Positions 54,820 through 63,445 of a stretch of DNA of 64,000 nt are shown here, piece after piece. Under the pieces are notes generated by a model, which saw nothing but the letters and a program-made list of their open reading frames with translations, was not told the origin of the DNA and did not search any database. Both the position numbers and the translations under genes were made by a program. Numbering within the stretch: the stretch's first letter is position 1; every line of letters starts with the position of its first letter. This DNA is from Phenylobacterium sp. (GTDB lineage: Bacteria > Pseudomonadota > Alphaproteobacteria > Caulobacterales > Caulobacteraceae). The stretch spans positions 158,386 through 222,385 of the forward strand of contig NZ_SSMX01000047.1 of the NCBI RefSeq assembly GCF_004799515.1, written 5' to 3'.

Positions 54820-55284
54820 CTAGGTCGGCGGGGCGACACGTCCGGAGTGCAGGAACTCCATGCGCCAGCGGCCGTCCTGGTAGCGCAGGACCGCCGATTC
54901 CAGCCATGTCACCGGCGCCATCGCCCCGCCTGCCTTGCCCGACGCGCCCGTATTGACCCAGGCCGCCCACGCCAGGTCGCAGCTCAGATGGACGTCGACT
55001 TTTCCGATGTTCCACTCGACCCGGGTTCCTGACGCCTTGGCGCCGCGCAGCAGTTCGCCCAGCGCCGTACCGTCGAACCGCTTGCCGTTGTCATAGGCAT
55101 AGAAGCCGGGCGCCTGCAGGGCGTAGCCGGCCGCATAGTCGTCGCGGGCGAAGGCGCCGAACCAGCCGCGCACCACGGCCTCGACGTCCTTGGAAGCGCC
55201 GCGCGGCGCGCACGTCGGCGCCGCCCGCGCCACGCCCGCCACCGCACAAACCACCAAAGCCAGGGTCAACAGTCCGCGACGCAT
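54820..55284 (-). CDS. Exported SnoaL/NTF2-like protein
   Basis: A 154-residue protein with a signal peptide ending ARA. A cone-fold domain follows: VEAVVRGWFGAFARDDYAAGYALQAPGFYAYDNGKRFDG and VTWLESAVLRYQDGRWRMEFLHSGR, the pattern of SnoaL/DUF4440 proteins. The two Cys (APTCAPR, HLSCDLAW) may pair in the periplasm. Members are often lyases, isomerases or binding proteins; function cannot be assigned. It is convergent with the coiled-coil protein, 8 bases away. Confidence 0.72.
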   Translation of the reverse strand: MRRGLLTLALVVCAVAGVARAAPTCAPRGASKDVEAVVRGWFGAFARDDYAAGYALQAPGFYAYDNGKRFDGTALGELLRGAKASGTRVEWNIGKVDVHLSCDLAWAAWVNTGASGKAGGAMAPVTWLESAVLRYQDGRWRMEFLHSGRVAPPT

Positions 55285-55470
55285 GTCCTCAGCCCTCCGC
55301 ATAGTGGTCGGTGAGTGTCGGGCCGCCGCCGCGAAACGGCGAGCAATTTATGCTCGTCCTCGACGCGGTCAGCCCCCAAGGCCGATCCGCCACCGGACTT
55401 AGCGGCTCCTCCCCTTGCGTCAGCCCACCGCTGAAGCGAAGGTCGCTCGCCTCAAGTTGGAGCCCGCCCC

Positions 55471-56853
55471 TTGCGCCGCATTTTGCCCGTCCTCGCCGCC
55501 TTTGCCGCGGCCCTGCCGCTCGCCGCCCACGCCCAGTCCTCGCCCAACGAACACGCCGTGCTGCATCAGTTGGCCTCCGACGTCTCCCCGGAGCGCGAGC
55601 GGGCGACCATCGCCAGGCTGGTGGCCTTCGGCACCCGCCACACGCTCTCGGACACCAAGTCCGAGACCCGCGGCATCGGCGCGGCGCGGCGCTGGGTGGC
55701 CTCGGAGTTCGCCGCCATTTCCAAGGACTGCGGCGGCTGCCTGACCGTCGAGACCCCGTCGGAGACCGTCACCGGCCGGCGCGTGCCCAACCCCACCGAG
55801 GTGATGGACATCCTGGCGATCCAGAAGGGGACCACCGATCCCGGCCGGGTGATCGTCATCTCCGGCCACATCGACAGCCGGGTGACCGACGTCCAGAACT
55901 TCACGGCCGACGCCCCCGGCGCCAACGACGACGGCTCGGGCACAGCGGCGGTGATCGAGGCCGCCCGGGTGCTGTCGAAGCACAGGTTCCCCGCCACCCT
56001 GGTGTTCGCCGTCCTGTCCGGCGAGGAGCAGGGCCTCTATGGCGGCCACGTCCTCGCCGACTACGCGACCAAGCAGGGCTGGCGCGTGGAGGGCGACCTG
56101 AACAACGACATCGTCGGCAATTCCGAGGGCATCAACGGGGTGCGCGAGACCACCCGCGTGCGGGTCTTCTCCGAAGGCACCAAGACCGTCGAGACCGCCG
56201 CCGAGGCCGACAAGCGGCGCTACAACGGCGGCGAGGTGGACAGCCCCTCGCGCCAGCTCGCCCGCTTCATGGACGGCATGGCCAACGACTACCTGGGCAA
56301 TTTCCACGTCACCATGGTCTACCGCACCGACCGCTTCGGGCGCGGCGGCGACCAGACCGAGATGCTGAAGGCCGGCTTCCCGGCGGTGCGGGTCACCGAG
56401 GCCAACGAGAACTACAACCGCCAACACCAGGACCTGCGCACCGAGAAGGGGATCAAGTACGGCGACGTGCTGGAAGGCGTCGACTTCGCCTACCTGGCCA
56501 ACGTCACGCGCCTGAACGTGATCTCGCTCGCCGCCTTGGCCAGCGCGCCCGCCCCGCCGACCGCCGTCGACATCTCCGGCGCGGTCTCGGCCGACACCAC
56601 GGTGAAGTGGAAGCCGTCGCCCGACGCGGCGCGCTATCGCCTGTGGTGGCGCTCGACCACCGACCCGCAGTGGCGCTACAGCCGCGAGGCCGCGCCCACC
56701 GGCCAGGCGGTGCTGAAGGACGTCAATATCGACGACTGGTTCTTTGGCGTCAGCGCGGTCAGCGCCGACGGCTGGGAAAGCCCGGTGGTCTTCCCCGGCG
56801 CCGCAGGCAGCTGGACGCACGAGGAGCCGCCGCCGGCGCGGCCGGCAGGCTAG
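55471..56853 (+). CDS. Exported M28 family aminopeptidase
   Basis: A 460-residue metallopeptidase, starting at a TTG behind GGAG, with a signal peptide ending AHAQ. The di-zinc core shows His-Asp in SGHIDSRV, the bridging Asp in GANDDGSGTAAV, the Glu pair in VLSGEEQGLYGG, an Asp in NNDIVGN and a late His in NRQHQDL. A C-terminal beta-sandwich, fibronectin-like (VKWKPSPDAARYRLWWRST), follows. It should cleave N-terminal amino acids from peptides in the periplasm or medium. Confidence 0.9.
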   Translation: MRRILPVLAAFAAALPLAAHAQSSPNEHAVLHQLASDVSPERERATIARLVAFGTRHTLSDTKSETRGIGAARRWVASEFAAISKDCGGCLTVETPSETVTGRRVPNPTEVMDILAIQKGTTDPGRVIVISGHIDSRVTDVQNFTADAPGANDDGSGTAAVIEAARVLSKHRFPATLVFAVLSGEEQGLYGGHVLADYATKQGWRVEGDLNNDIVGNSEGINGVRETTRVRVFSEGTKTVETAAEADKRRYNGGEVDSPSRQLARFMDGMANDYLGNFHVTMVYRTDRFGRGGDQTEMLKAGFPAVRVTEANENYNRQHQDLRTEKGIKYGDVLEGVDFAYLANVTRLNVISLAALASAPAPPTAVDISGAVSADTTVKWKPSPDAARYRLWWRSTTDPQWRYSREAAPTGQAVLKDVNIDDWFFGVSAVSADGWESPVVFPGAAGSWTHEEPPPARPAG

Positions 56854-56867
56854 ACGAAAGGCGGGCG

Positions 56868-56894
56868 AGTCCCGGCCGGCGCGCGGCCGGGACT
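56868..56894. terminator. Hairpin between convergent genes
   Basis: A perfect 11-bp stem (AGTCCCGGCCG / CGGCCGGGACT) with a five-base loop, between the M28 peptidase stop and the stop of the His-rich peptide gene. It lacks a T-run on either strand. It could serve as a 3' end for both transcripts. Confidence 0.55.
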
Positions 56895-56901
56895 GTCGCT
56901 G

Positions 56902-57027
56902 CTAGCGGTGGCGATGGTGCATACGGTGATGCACGACGTGGTGGTGGTGACGCGGATAGGCGGCGGCGGCGCCGGCGGTGGCCGCCAGGGCGATGGTGGC
57001 GGCGAGCGCCAGGGTGATGAGTTTCAA
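56902..57027 (-). CDS. Small exported His-rich peptide (41 aa)
   Basis: A TTG at 57027, with GGGAGAGA seven bases before it, opens a 41-codon frame. The N-terminus KLITLALAATIALAATAGAAAA is a textbook signal peptide. The mature part of about 18 residues begins YPRHHHHVVHH and contains ten histidines, mixed with Arg. Similar short exported His-rich proteins exist in alphaproteobacteria (from memory). The composition suggests binding of zinc, nickel or copper in the periplasm; that role is inferred. Confidence 0.6.
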   Translation of the reverse strand: MKLITLALAATIALAATAGAAAAYPRHHHHVVHHRMHHRHR

Positions 57028-57193
57028 GATTTCTCTCCCAGGGTTCTCTAGCGCCGCGAATCACAAAGACCCGCGGACATGCAAGGCTAGGCGTCCAGAG
57101 TATTGCCGCAACGTTACAACCGCGCGTCGGTAAGCCTAACTTTAAGGGGTCGGACGCAGGATGGGCCGGGCAGTCAGGGGGCAGGAATCGCCG

Positions 57194-57772
57194 ATGGCTT
57201 GGAAAACCGGAACCTGGCCGATCTTCGCCCTGACCGGCGTGGCCTTTGGCGCGGCCGTGCTCGGCGCGGGGCGGGCTGAGGCGGCGCTGTTCGACGTCGT
57301 CCGCTCGAACGCCAGCGCCGTCACGGTGATCGATCCTTCGGCGGTGGAGGCCGTGCCTGGCGACGGCAAGGTGCGTCGCGTGCGCTCCGTCGCCGTCCAG
57401 CGCTCGATCACCGCCGACGGCCCCCGGCAGGCTGGCTATGTCAGCACCATCAGCGACTACGACTGCCTGAAGTGGCGCAGCCGCTGGCGGGCGTTTTCGG
57501 TCTACACACGGTTCGGCGCCCTGGTGCTGCACAAGGACAACGCCGAGGCCGGCTGGACGCCGATCTATGGCGACCCGGAGGCCGAGGCCACCGCGCCTGT
57601 CGTCTGCAACGGCGGCGGCGCGGCCAACGTCTATTCCGCCGCCTCGATCGGCGAGCTGGTCACGGCCTTGCTGCAGACCTGGGACGACGCCGAGCCCCTG
57701 CCGCCGCTGCAGCCGGTGGCCCCGCTGCCGGCGAAGAAGCCGAAGAAACCGCCCCCGCAGAGCCGGCCTTGA
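57194..57772 (+). CDS. Exported protein of unknown function upstream of rlmH
   Basis: A 192-residue protein with an N-terminal signal or anchor (WPIFALTGVAFGAAVLGAGRAEA), a body with two Cys (YDCLKWRSRW, VVCNGGGA) that could pair, and a Pro/Lys-rich end (LPAKKPKKPPPQ). No family is recognised. Its stop overlaps the TTG start of rlmH by TTGA, so rlmH translation may depend on it. In many alphaproteobacteria rsfS sits at this place instead. Confidence 0.72.
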   Translation: MAWKTGTWPIFALTGVAFGAAVLGAGRAEAALFDVVRSNASAVTVIDPSAVEAVPGDGKVRRVRSVAVQRSITADGPRQAGYVSTISDYDCLKWRSRWRAFSVYTRFGALVLHKDNAEAGWTPIYGDPEAEATAPVVCNGGGAANVYSAASIGELVTALLQTWDDAEPLPPLQPVAPLPAKKPKKPPPQSRP

Positions 57773-58233
57773 AGATCGCTATCGTCGCCATCGGCCGCCT
57801 CGCCCGCTCGCCGGAGAGCGACCTCGTGAAGACCTACGCGGAGCGGGGGACCCAGGCAGGACGGTCCCTGGGCCTGGGCCCCGTGGAGGTCTTGGAGGTG
57901 GAGAGCCGCAAGCCCGGCAAGGCCGCCCAGGCCGAGGCGCTTATCCCGCACCTGGCCGACGCGCACCTCATCGCCTGCGACGAGCATGGCGCGGCGCGGC
58001 CCTCGCGCGCCTTCGCCGAGGAGATTGCGGCCTTGCGCGACCGCGGCGTGCGCCGCCTGGTCTTCGTCATCGGCGGGGCTGACGGCCTGGATCCCGCCCT
58101 GCTCGCCCGAGCCAATGGCAAGCTGGCCTTCGGGCCGCAGACCTGGCCACATGCGCTGGCCCGCGCCATGTTGGCCGAACAGGTCTATCGGGCGGTCACA
58201 ATCCTGGCCGGATCGCCCTATCATCGGGACTGA
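57769..58233 (+). CDS. rlmH: 23S rRNA (pseudouridine1915-N3)-methyltransferase RlmH
   Basis: RlmH methylates pseudouridine 1915 in helix 69 of 23S rRNA on the assembled 70S ribosome. The 154-residue SPOUT protein shows KIAIVAIGRL at the N-terminus, LIACDEHGAARPSRAFAEEI, the SAM-binding FVIGGADGLDPAL and the C-terminal HALARAMLAEQVYRAVTILAGSPYHRD with the invariant PYH. The start is TTG at 57769, coupled to the upstream gene by TTGA, and its stop overlaps the next start by TGATG. Confidence 0.95.
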   Translation: MKIAIVAIGRLARSPESDLVKTYAERGTQAGRSLGLGPVEVLEVESRKPGKAAQAEALIPHLADAHLIACDEHGAARPSRAFAEEIAALRDRGVRRLVFVIGGADGLDPALLARANGKLAFGPQTWPHALARAMLAEQVYRAVTILAGSPYHRD

Positions 58234-59105
58234 TGAGACCCTCCGCCTACGCCCTGCCCGCCGCGCTCCTCACCCTTTCCCTGGGCGCGGTGGCGCTCGC
58301 CGCCGGCGGAGAGCGCCTGGCGCGGCTGAATACCGAGGAGACCCAGCTCTCCGTCGAGCAGACCCGCAATCTGGATCAGCTCGCCCGCTTGTTGTCGGTC
58401 TTGGAGGAGCTGAAGCGCGATCCGCCGCCCGCACTCCTGGTCTCGCCCCGGGACGCCAAGGACGCCGTGCGCGCCGCCATCCTGGTCAAGGCCATGACCC
58501 CCGGCCTGCAGGCCCGCGCCAGCGGCTACGCCCACGAGGCCGGCGAGATGATGCGCCAGCGCCGGCTGGCGGCGGTGGAAAGCGAGGCCCTGTTCACCAA
58601 CGAGAGCGAGCGGGCCGAGGCCAACCCGCCGCCGGTGCTGCGCGGGCCGCTCAATGGCGCCGCTGTCCCAGAAGCAGCCATGACCCCGCCGCAAAGCCTC
58701 TCTATCCCGGCCAGCGGCCCCATCGTGCGGCGGTTCGGCCAGGCCCTATCGAGCGGCGGCCGTTCGAACGGCCTGACCTTCGCCGCCGCCGCCGGGGCCC
58801 GCGTTGGCAGCCCCGGCGCGGGAACGGTGCAATACGTCGGCCCGGTCAAAGGCTGGGGCGTCATTCTGATTTTAAGGCTGGCGGGCGGATATCATTTGGT
58901 GCTTGCTGGCTTGGAGCGCTCGTCCGTGACGGTCGGTCAATCGGTCGCGGCGGGCGAAGCTGTTGGATTCATGCCGGAAGGCGCAAGGTCTGAAGGCGGC
59001 GGATCTGAGGGCGGCGACAAAAAGGCTCCCAGGGAACTTTACCTGGAAGTCCGGGAACAAGGCGCCCCAGTCGATCCGGGGCGCTGGCTGAACAAAGCGG
59101 GCTGA
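58233..59105 (+). CDS. Murein hydrolase activator, EnvC-like, with degenerate LytM domain
   Basis: A 290-residue exported protein with a signal peptide of about 27 residues, a helical region (ARLNTEETQLSVEQTRNLDQLARLLSVLEELKRD) and a C-terminal M23/LytM fold. The zinc ligands of active LytM enzymes are gone: the HxxxD position reads GRSNGLTFAAAAG, and the HxH position reads YHLVLAGLE. That is the state of EnvC-type activators, which switch on amidases during division. It is shorter than typical EnvC. It is coupled to rlmH by TGATG and followed by ctpA. Confidence 0.85.
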   Translation: MRPSAYALPAALLTLSLGAVALAAGGERLARLNTEETQLSVEQTRNLDQLARLLSVLEELKRDPPPALLVSPRDAKDAVRAAILVKAMTPGLQARASGYAHEAGEMMRQRRLAAVESEALFTNESERAEANPPPVLRGPLNGAAVPEAAMTPPQSLSIPASGPIVRRFGQALSSGGRSNGLTFAAAAGARVGSPGAGTVQYVGPVKGWGVILILRLAGGYHLVLAGLERSSVTVGQSVAAGEAVGFMPEGARSEGGGSEGGDKKAPRELYLEVREQGAPVDPGRWLNKAG

Positions 59106-59117
59106 GCGGGCTTATGG

Positions 59118-59146
59118 AAGCGCCCGTTCAAGGGGGCTTGGTTTTT
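59118..59146 (+). terminator. Possible Rho-independent terminator upstream of ctpA
   Basis: AAGCGCCC and GGGGGCTT pair with one mismatch around a GTTCAA loop, followed by GGTTTTT. It lies 12 bases after the envC-like stop and 54 bases before ctpA, so it may attenuate read-through into ctpA. Confidence 0.5.
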
Positions 59147-59199
59147 GCAGGCGGCGTCTGCCCAGCAGGACAGCGCCGCAAGGGAGCCTAAGGCAGGCG

Positions 59200-60594
59200 A
59201 TGAAGAAGTACCTCCTGATCGGCGTTTCGGCTTTCGTGCTTGGCGCGGGCTCCATGGCCTATGTGAGCCAGCACGCCCAGGCCGCGGCGACCCAGCCCAA
59301 GGCCAACACCTACCGCATGCTGGGCCTGTTCGGCGACGTGCTGGACATCGTCGAGCGCCAGTACGTGACCCCGGTGGACGACACCAAGCTGATCCACGCC
59401 GCCCTGGACGGCATGCTGACCTCGCTGGATCCGCACTCCAACTACCTCGACCCCGAGGGCTTCGACGACATGCGCGACCAGACGCGCGGTGAGTATGGCG
59501 GCCTGGGCCTGGAGGTCACCACCGAGGACGGTGTGGTGAAGATCATCTCGCCCATCGACGACACGCCCGCCGCCAAGGCCGGACTGAAGCCGGGCGACTT
59601 CATCACCGCCGTGAACGGCGACAGCGTGCTGGGCCTGTCGGTCACCGACGCGGTCAAGCAGATGCGCGGCAAGCCGGGGGAGAGCGTCACACTCACCATC
59701 GCCCGCGAGAAATCCGACCCCTTCGACGTCAAGCTGACCCGCGAGATCATCAAGCAGAAGTCCGCCACCGCGAAGCTGGACGGCGACTATGGCGTCCTGC
59801 GCGTCTCGGGCTTCAACGAGAAGACCACCGACGAGGCGCAAGCCGCCTTCGCCGAGATCAAGGCCAAGAACCCACACATGAAGGGGCTGATCCTCGACCT
59901 GCGCCGCAATCCGGGCGGCCTGCTCGACCAGGCGGTCGGCATCTCCGACCTGTTCCTGGAAGGCGGCGAGATCGTCAGCCAGCGCGGCCGCGATCCGCGC
60001 GACGTGGAGCGCTACAACGCCCGTCCGGGCGACATCACCAACGGCCTGCCCATGGTGGTGCTGATCGACAGCGGCACCGCCTCGGCCGCCGAGATCGTCG
60101 CCGGCGCCCTGCAGGACCGCAAGCGCGCCGCCGTGGTCGGCCTGACCAGCTTCGGCAAGGGTTCGGTGCAGACGGTGATCCCGCTGCGCGGCGGCCTGGA
60201 CGGGGCGCTGAAGCTGACCACCGCGCGCTACTACACGCCCTCCGGCCGCTCAATCCAGAAGACCGGCATCGAGCCCGACCTGGAGGTGGCGGCCAGCAAG
60301 GACGAGGCGCAGGAGATCGCCAACAAGGCGTTCGGCTTCTCAGAGGCCTCGTTCAAGAACGCGCTGAACGCCGACGAGGGCAAGGCCCGCAAGGGCGCCC
60401 ACGAGCCGGCCGAGGCGCCGCCGGAAGGCTTCGACGTCAAGAAGGACTTCCAGCTGACCCGCGCCGAGGACGTGCTGAAGTACGGCTCCGTCGCCGCCAC
60501 GCCGAAGCTGGCCGCCCCCACTGCGCGTCTGGCCGCGATCCTGTCCAAGTCCAAGGTCGCCGAGGCCAAGCCGACGGCCCCGAAGCAGCCCTAA
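59200..60594 (+). CDS. ctpA: Carboxy-terminal processing protease CtpA (S41)
   Basis: A 464-residue periplasmic S41 protease. It has a signal/anchor of about 25 residues, a PDZ domain (GLGLEVTTEDGVVKIISPIDDTPAAKAGLKPGD...), then the catalytic Ser295 in SGTASAAEIVAGAL and Lys320 in TSFGKGSVQTV. It cuts C-terminal tails of envelope proteins; in Caulobacter relatives the family affects cell-wall growth. A C-terminal Ala/Lys-rich extension after VLKYGSVAATPK is longer than in short homologues. It sits within an envelope-maintenance cluster. Confidence 0.95.
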   Translation: MKKYLLIGVSAFVLGAGSMAYVSQHAQAAATQPKANTYRMLGLFGDVLDIVERQYVTPVDDTKLIHAALDGMLTSLDPHSNYLDPEGFDDMRDQTRGEYGGLGLEVTTEDGVVKIISPIDDTPAAKAGLKPGDFITAVNGDSVLGLSVTDAVKQMRGKPGESVTLTIAREKSDPFDVKLTREIIKQKSATAKLDGDYGVLRVSGFNEKTTDEAQAAFAEIKAKNPHMKGLILDLRRNPGGLLDQAVGISDLFLEGGEIVSQRGRDPRDVERYNARPGDITNGLPMVVLIDSGTASAAEIVAGALQDRKRAAVVGLTSFGKGSVQTVIPLRGGLDGALKLTTARYYTPSGRSIQKTGIEPDLEVAASKDEAQEIANKAFGFSEASFKNALNADEGKARKGAHEPAEAPPEGFDVKKDFQLTRAEDVLKYGSVAATPKLAAPTARLAAILSKSKVAEAKPTAPKQP

Positions 60595-60725
60595 GCGCCG
60601 ATCGTCCCGGTTCACGCCGGGGCGGCAGATTCGCGCAGCCCAAGCGAATTCCGCCGCCAACCGGCGCGATCTGAAGTGATCGTTAACCCTGTTTTGGGAG
60701 TCTCCGCCGCGAGGAGCACCCCGCC

Positions 60726-61853
60726 GTGGCCGCTGTCCACCTTCCCCGCCTGTCTGGCGCCGCCGGCGCCTTTTCCCTGCGCGGCCTGACCGGCAACCCG
60801 TGGGTGCGGGCCGGCGCGGCCGCCCTGCTGCTGGTCGCCGCCGTCCTCGGCCTGGCGCGCACCCTGGGCGCGGTCGGCCGCACCGACGGAACCGTGCGCG
60901 TGTCCTTGAGCAAGGCGCTGGCGCACGCCCCGCAGGGCTGGCGCGAGACGCTGAAGCCCCTGCGCGGCCCGGCGCCGGTCAGCCAGGACGTGATCCAGCT
61001 CTCCGAGCGGCCGCTGCCCGCGCCCAGCGCCGCGGCGCCCAGCCGGCCGGGCCAGATCCTGCCGCCGCCCGCGCCCGGCGCGCCGCTGCCGGCCGCGCCC
61101 ATCGCCGGCTTCTTCGCCCCCGGGCCGGCCGGGCCTTTGCCGATCATCGCCCAGGACGGCCACACGCCCTTCGAGGCCTACCGCCGCCCCTTCGCCCCCA
61201 ACGGCCGGCCGAGGATCGCCCTGATGATCGGCGGCCTAGGCCTGAACGCGCGCCTCACCCAGCAGGCCATCGAGACCCTGCCGGCCGAGATCACCCTGTC
61301 CTTCAGCCCCTATGCCGAGGGCCTGCAGGGCTGGATCGACATGGCCCGCGCCCACGGCCACGAGGTGCTCTTGGAAGCGCCCATGGAGCCGGTGGACTAT
61401 CCGGACAACGATCCGGGCCCCTACACCCTGATGGCCGGCGCCCAGGGGCCGGAGACGGTCAAGAAGCTGGAGTGGATCCTGTCGCGGGCCACCGGCTACT
61501 TCGGGATCACCAACTACCTGGGCTCGCGCTTCCTGGGATCGGACGGCGCCTACCAGGCCTTCGCCGGCGGACTGAAGGCGCGCGGCCTGGCCTTCGTCGA
61601 CGACGGCTCGGCGGCCCGGCGCGGCGGCAAGGGCCTGGCGCGGGCCTCGGCCGAGCGGGTGGTCGACGACCAGCTGAACACCGCCGCCATCGACCAGCAG
61701 CTTGTGGCCCTGGAGGCCGGCGCCTTACAGCGCGGCCAGGCCCTGGGCTCGGGCTTCGCCTATCCGGTGACGGTGGAGAAGGTCGCCGCCTGGTCGCGGG
61801 CTCTGACCGACCGCGGTTTCCAGCTCACCCCTGTCTCGGCGCTGGCGCATTGA
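60726..61853 (+). CDS. Divergent polysaccharide deacetylase family protein
   Basis: A 375-residue protein with one N-terminal membrane segment (WVRAGAAALLLVAAVLGLA), a long Pro/Ala linker (about 95-150) and a C-terminal divergent polysaccharide deacetylase domain: RPRIALMIGGLGLNARLTQQAIETLPAEITLSF, MEPVDYPDNDPGPYTL and the GYFGITNYLGSRFLGS block. This family lies next to EnvC-like and ctpA genes in many Proteobacteria and is thought to act on the cell wall. The start is the GTG at 60726. Confidence 0.9.
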   Translation: MAAVHLPRLSGAAGAFSLRGLTGNPWVRAGAAALLLVAAVLGLARTLGAVGRTDGTVRVSLSKALAHAPQGWRETLKPLRGPAPVSQDVIQLSERPLPAPSAAAPSRPGQILPPPAPGAPLPAAPIAGFFAPGPAGPLPIIAQDGHTPFEAYRRPFAPNGRPRIALMIGGLGLNARLTQQAIETLPAEITLSFSPYAEGLQGWIDMARAHGHEVLLEAPMEPVDYPDNDPGPYTLMAGAQGPETVKKLEWILSRATGYFGITNYLGSRFLGSDGAYQAFAGGLKARGLAFVDDGSAARRGGKGLARASAERVVDDQLNTAAIDQQLVALEAGALQRGQALGSGFAYPVTVEKVAAWSRALTDRGFQLTPVSALAH

Positions 61854-61874
61854 TGCGCTAGATATCGCCTGCGC

Positions 61875-62366
61875 ATGAGCCAGGATCTCGACCTCTACCG
61901 CCCCAACGTCGGCGTCGTCCTGTTCCACCCGGACGGACGCGTCTGGCTGGGCCGGCGCGTCTCGACGCCGGGGCCGCACAACTGGCAGTTCCCGCAGGGC
62001 GGCGTCGATCCCGGCGAAGACCTGGAAGCCGCCGCCCGCCGCGAGCTCGCCGAGGAGACCGGGGCGACCCGCATCGCCTTCCTGGGCCGCACCGACGACT
62101 GGGTCGCCTACGACTTCCCAGCGGGGCACGGCGGGTCCAAGGCCCTGCGCGGCTGGAAGGGCCAGAAGCAGGTGTGGTTCGCCTTCCGTTTCGAGGGCGA
62201 GGACGCCGACTTCGACCTCACCGCCCACGGGCCGCCGGAGTTCGACGCCTGGCGCTGGGCCCTCCTGGCGGAGGCCGCCGAGCTGATCGTGCCGTTCAAG
62301 CGGGCGGCCTATGAGCGCGTGGTGGAGGCCTTCGGAAGCTTCGCCGCGACTGCCCGCCGCGGTTGA
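61875..62366 (+). CDS. rppH: RNA pyrophosphohydrolase RppH
   Basis: RppH removes pyrophosphate from the 5' end of mRNA and so triggers decay. The 163-residue Nudix protein starts with YRPNVGVVLFHPDGRVWLGRR, followed by HNWQFPQGG and the Nudix box at about residues 42-63 (GGVDPGEDLEAAARRELAEETG). The C-terminal AYDFPAGHGGSKALRGWKGQKQVWFAFRFEG is specific to RppH/Ap4A-hydrolase. It lies 21 bases downstream of the deacetylase gene, probably in one operon. Confidence 0.95.
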   Translation: MSQDLDLYRPNVGVVLFHPDGRVWLGRRVSTPGPHNWQFPQGGVDPGEDLEAAARRELAEETGATRIAFLGRTDDWVAYDFPAGHGGSKALRGWKGQKQVWFAFRFEGEDADFDLTAHGPPEFDAWRWALLAEAAELIVPFKRAAYERVVEAFGSFAATARRG

Positions 62367-62451
62367 ATCCGCTGCCGCACACAGACCAAACGGCCTTAGA
62401 GTGGCCGACTGGGACGCGCCGTGCGGCAAAGGCCGGGGCAAGAGGGGATCT

Positions 62452-63213
62452 ATGACCGCCATCGTCATGGTGCACGGCGCCTTCTGCGGCGGCTGGGCGT
62501 TCGAGCGCTTCGGCGCGCCCTTCGCGGCGGCGGGCTTCGAGGTGATCGCGCCCGACCTGCGCGGCCATGGGCCGGGCGACGCCGCCGGGGCGGTGGTGGG
62601 CGTCTCGATGAGCGACTACGCCGCCGACATCGCCGCGCTGTGCAACCGGCTGGAGAGCCCGCCGGTGCTGCTGGGCCACTCCATGGGCGGGCTGGTCGCC
62701 CAGCTCGCCGCCCGCCGGGCGCGGATCGAGGCCCTGGTGCTGCTCGCGCCGTCGCCGCCCTGGGGCGTGATGGCCTCCAGCCTGGAGGAGGCGGCGACCG
62801 CCTTCGGGGTGCAGATCGCCGGCCTGTTCTCCTCGGGGGCGCTGGAGCCCGACCGCGGCCTGATGCGCGCCTACAGCCTGGACCGCATGCCGAAGGCCGA
62901 GCGCGAGGCCGCCGTGGCGCGCCTGAGGCCCGAAAGCGCCATGGCGGTGCGCGAGACGCTGAACTGGTGGCTGGACCCCTTCATGACCACCAGCGTGGGC
63001 CCGGGCGCCATCGCCGCGCCGTCGCTGGTGATCGCCGGCCAGGGCGATGTGGTGCACACCGCCGCCACGGGGCGGGCGACCGCCGAGCGGATCGGAGCGG
63101 CGTTCCAGGCCATGCCGGGCATGAGCCACTGGCTGGTGGGCGAGCCCGGCTGGGAGACGGTGGCGGAGACGGTCCTGCGCTGGCTGGCCGACGAAGTCAG
63201 CCTCGCCGCTTGA
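62452..63213 (+). CDS. Alpha/beta hydrolase
   Basis: A 253-residue alpha/beta hydrolase: VMVHGAFCGGWAF, DLRGHGPGD, the nucleophile elbow GHSMGG, VIAGQGDVV for the acid and GMSHWLVGEPG for the catalytic His. The ATG at 62452 follows an AGAGGGGAT ribosome site. There is no signal peptide. Its last 17 bases overlap the convergent small membrane protein gene. Substrate unknown. Confidence 0.85.
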   Translation: MTAIVMVHGAFCGGWAFERFGAPFAAAGFEVIAPDLRGHGPGDAAGAVVGVSMSDYAADIAALCNRLESPPVLLGHSMGGLVAQLAARRARIEALVLLAPSPPWGVMASSLEEAATAFGVQIAGLFSSGALEPDRGLMRAYSLDRMPKAEREAAVARLRPESAMAVRETLNWWLDPFMTTSVGPGAIAAPSLVIAGQGDVVHTAATGRATAERIGAAFQAMPGMSHWLVGEPGWETVAETVLRWLADEVSLAA

Positions 63214-63445
63214 GCGCCAGCCGCACCAGGCCGGCCAAGGCCACCAGCGCCCATGACCCTTCCATCGCCGTCGAGGCCAGGTTGAAGTTGGCCACCAGCA
63301 GCGAGACGAGGATCAGGCAGGCGCCGAGGAAGTTGACGAACAACGACCAGCCGCCCTTGGGGTCGAGCCGCCCCAGGGCCGCGCCGGCGTAGGCTACGAG
63401 GATCATCAGGACGCCGGCGAGGCCCGCGGCGTCCGTCCAGCTCAT
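63197..63445 (-). CDS. Small membrane protein (CBU_0592-like)
   Basis: An 82-residue protein with three hydrophobic helices (AGLAGVLMILVAYAGAAL, LFVNFLGACLILVSLLVAN, ALVALAGLVRLAL) and a basic C-terminus. The pattern is like the CBU_0592 family of small bacterial membrane proteins, of unknown function. Its start overlaps the stop of the upstream gene by one base, so the two are coupled. Its 3' end overlaps the convergent hydrolase gene by 17 bases. Confidence 0.7.
   Translation of the reverse strand: MSWTDAAGLAGVLMILVAYAGAALGRLDPKGGWSLFVNFLGACLILVSLLVANFNLASTAMEGSWALVALAGLVRLALKRRG

Noticed and set aside
60660-60725. Possible CtrA half-site GTTAACCC before the deacetylase gene
   Set aside because: Only one TTAA is present; the partner seven bases on reads TTGG, so it does not meet the full-site pattern.
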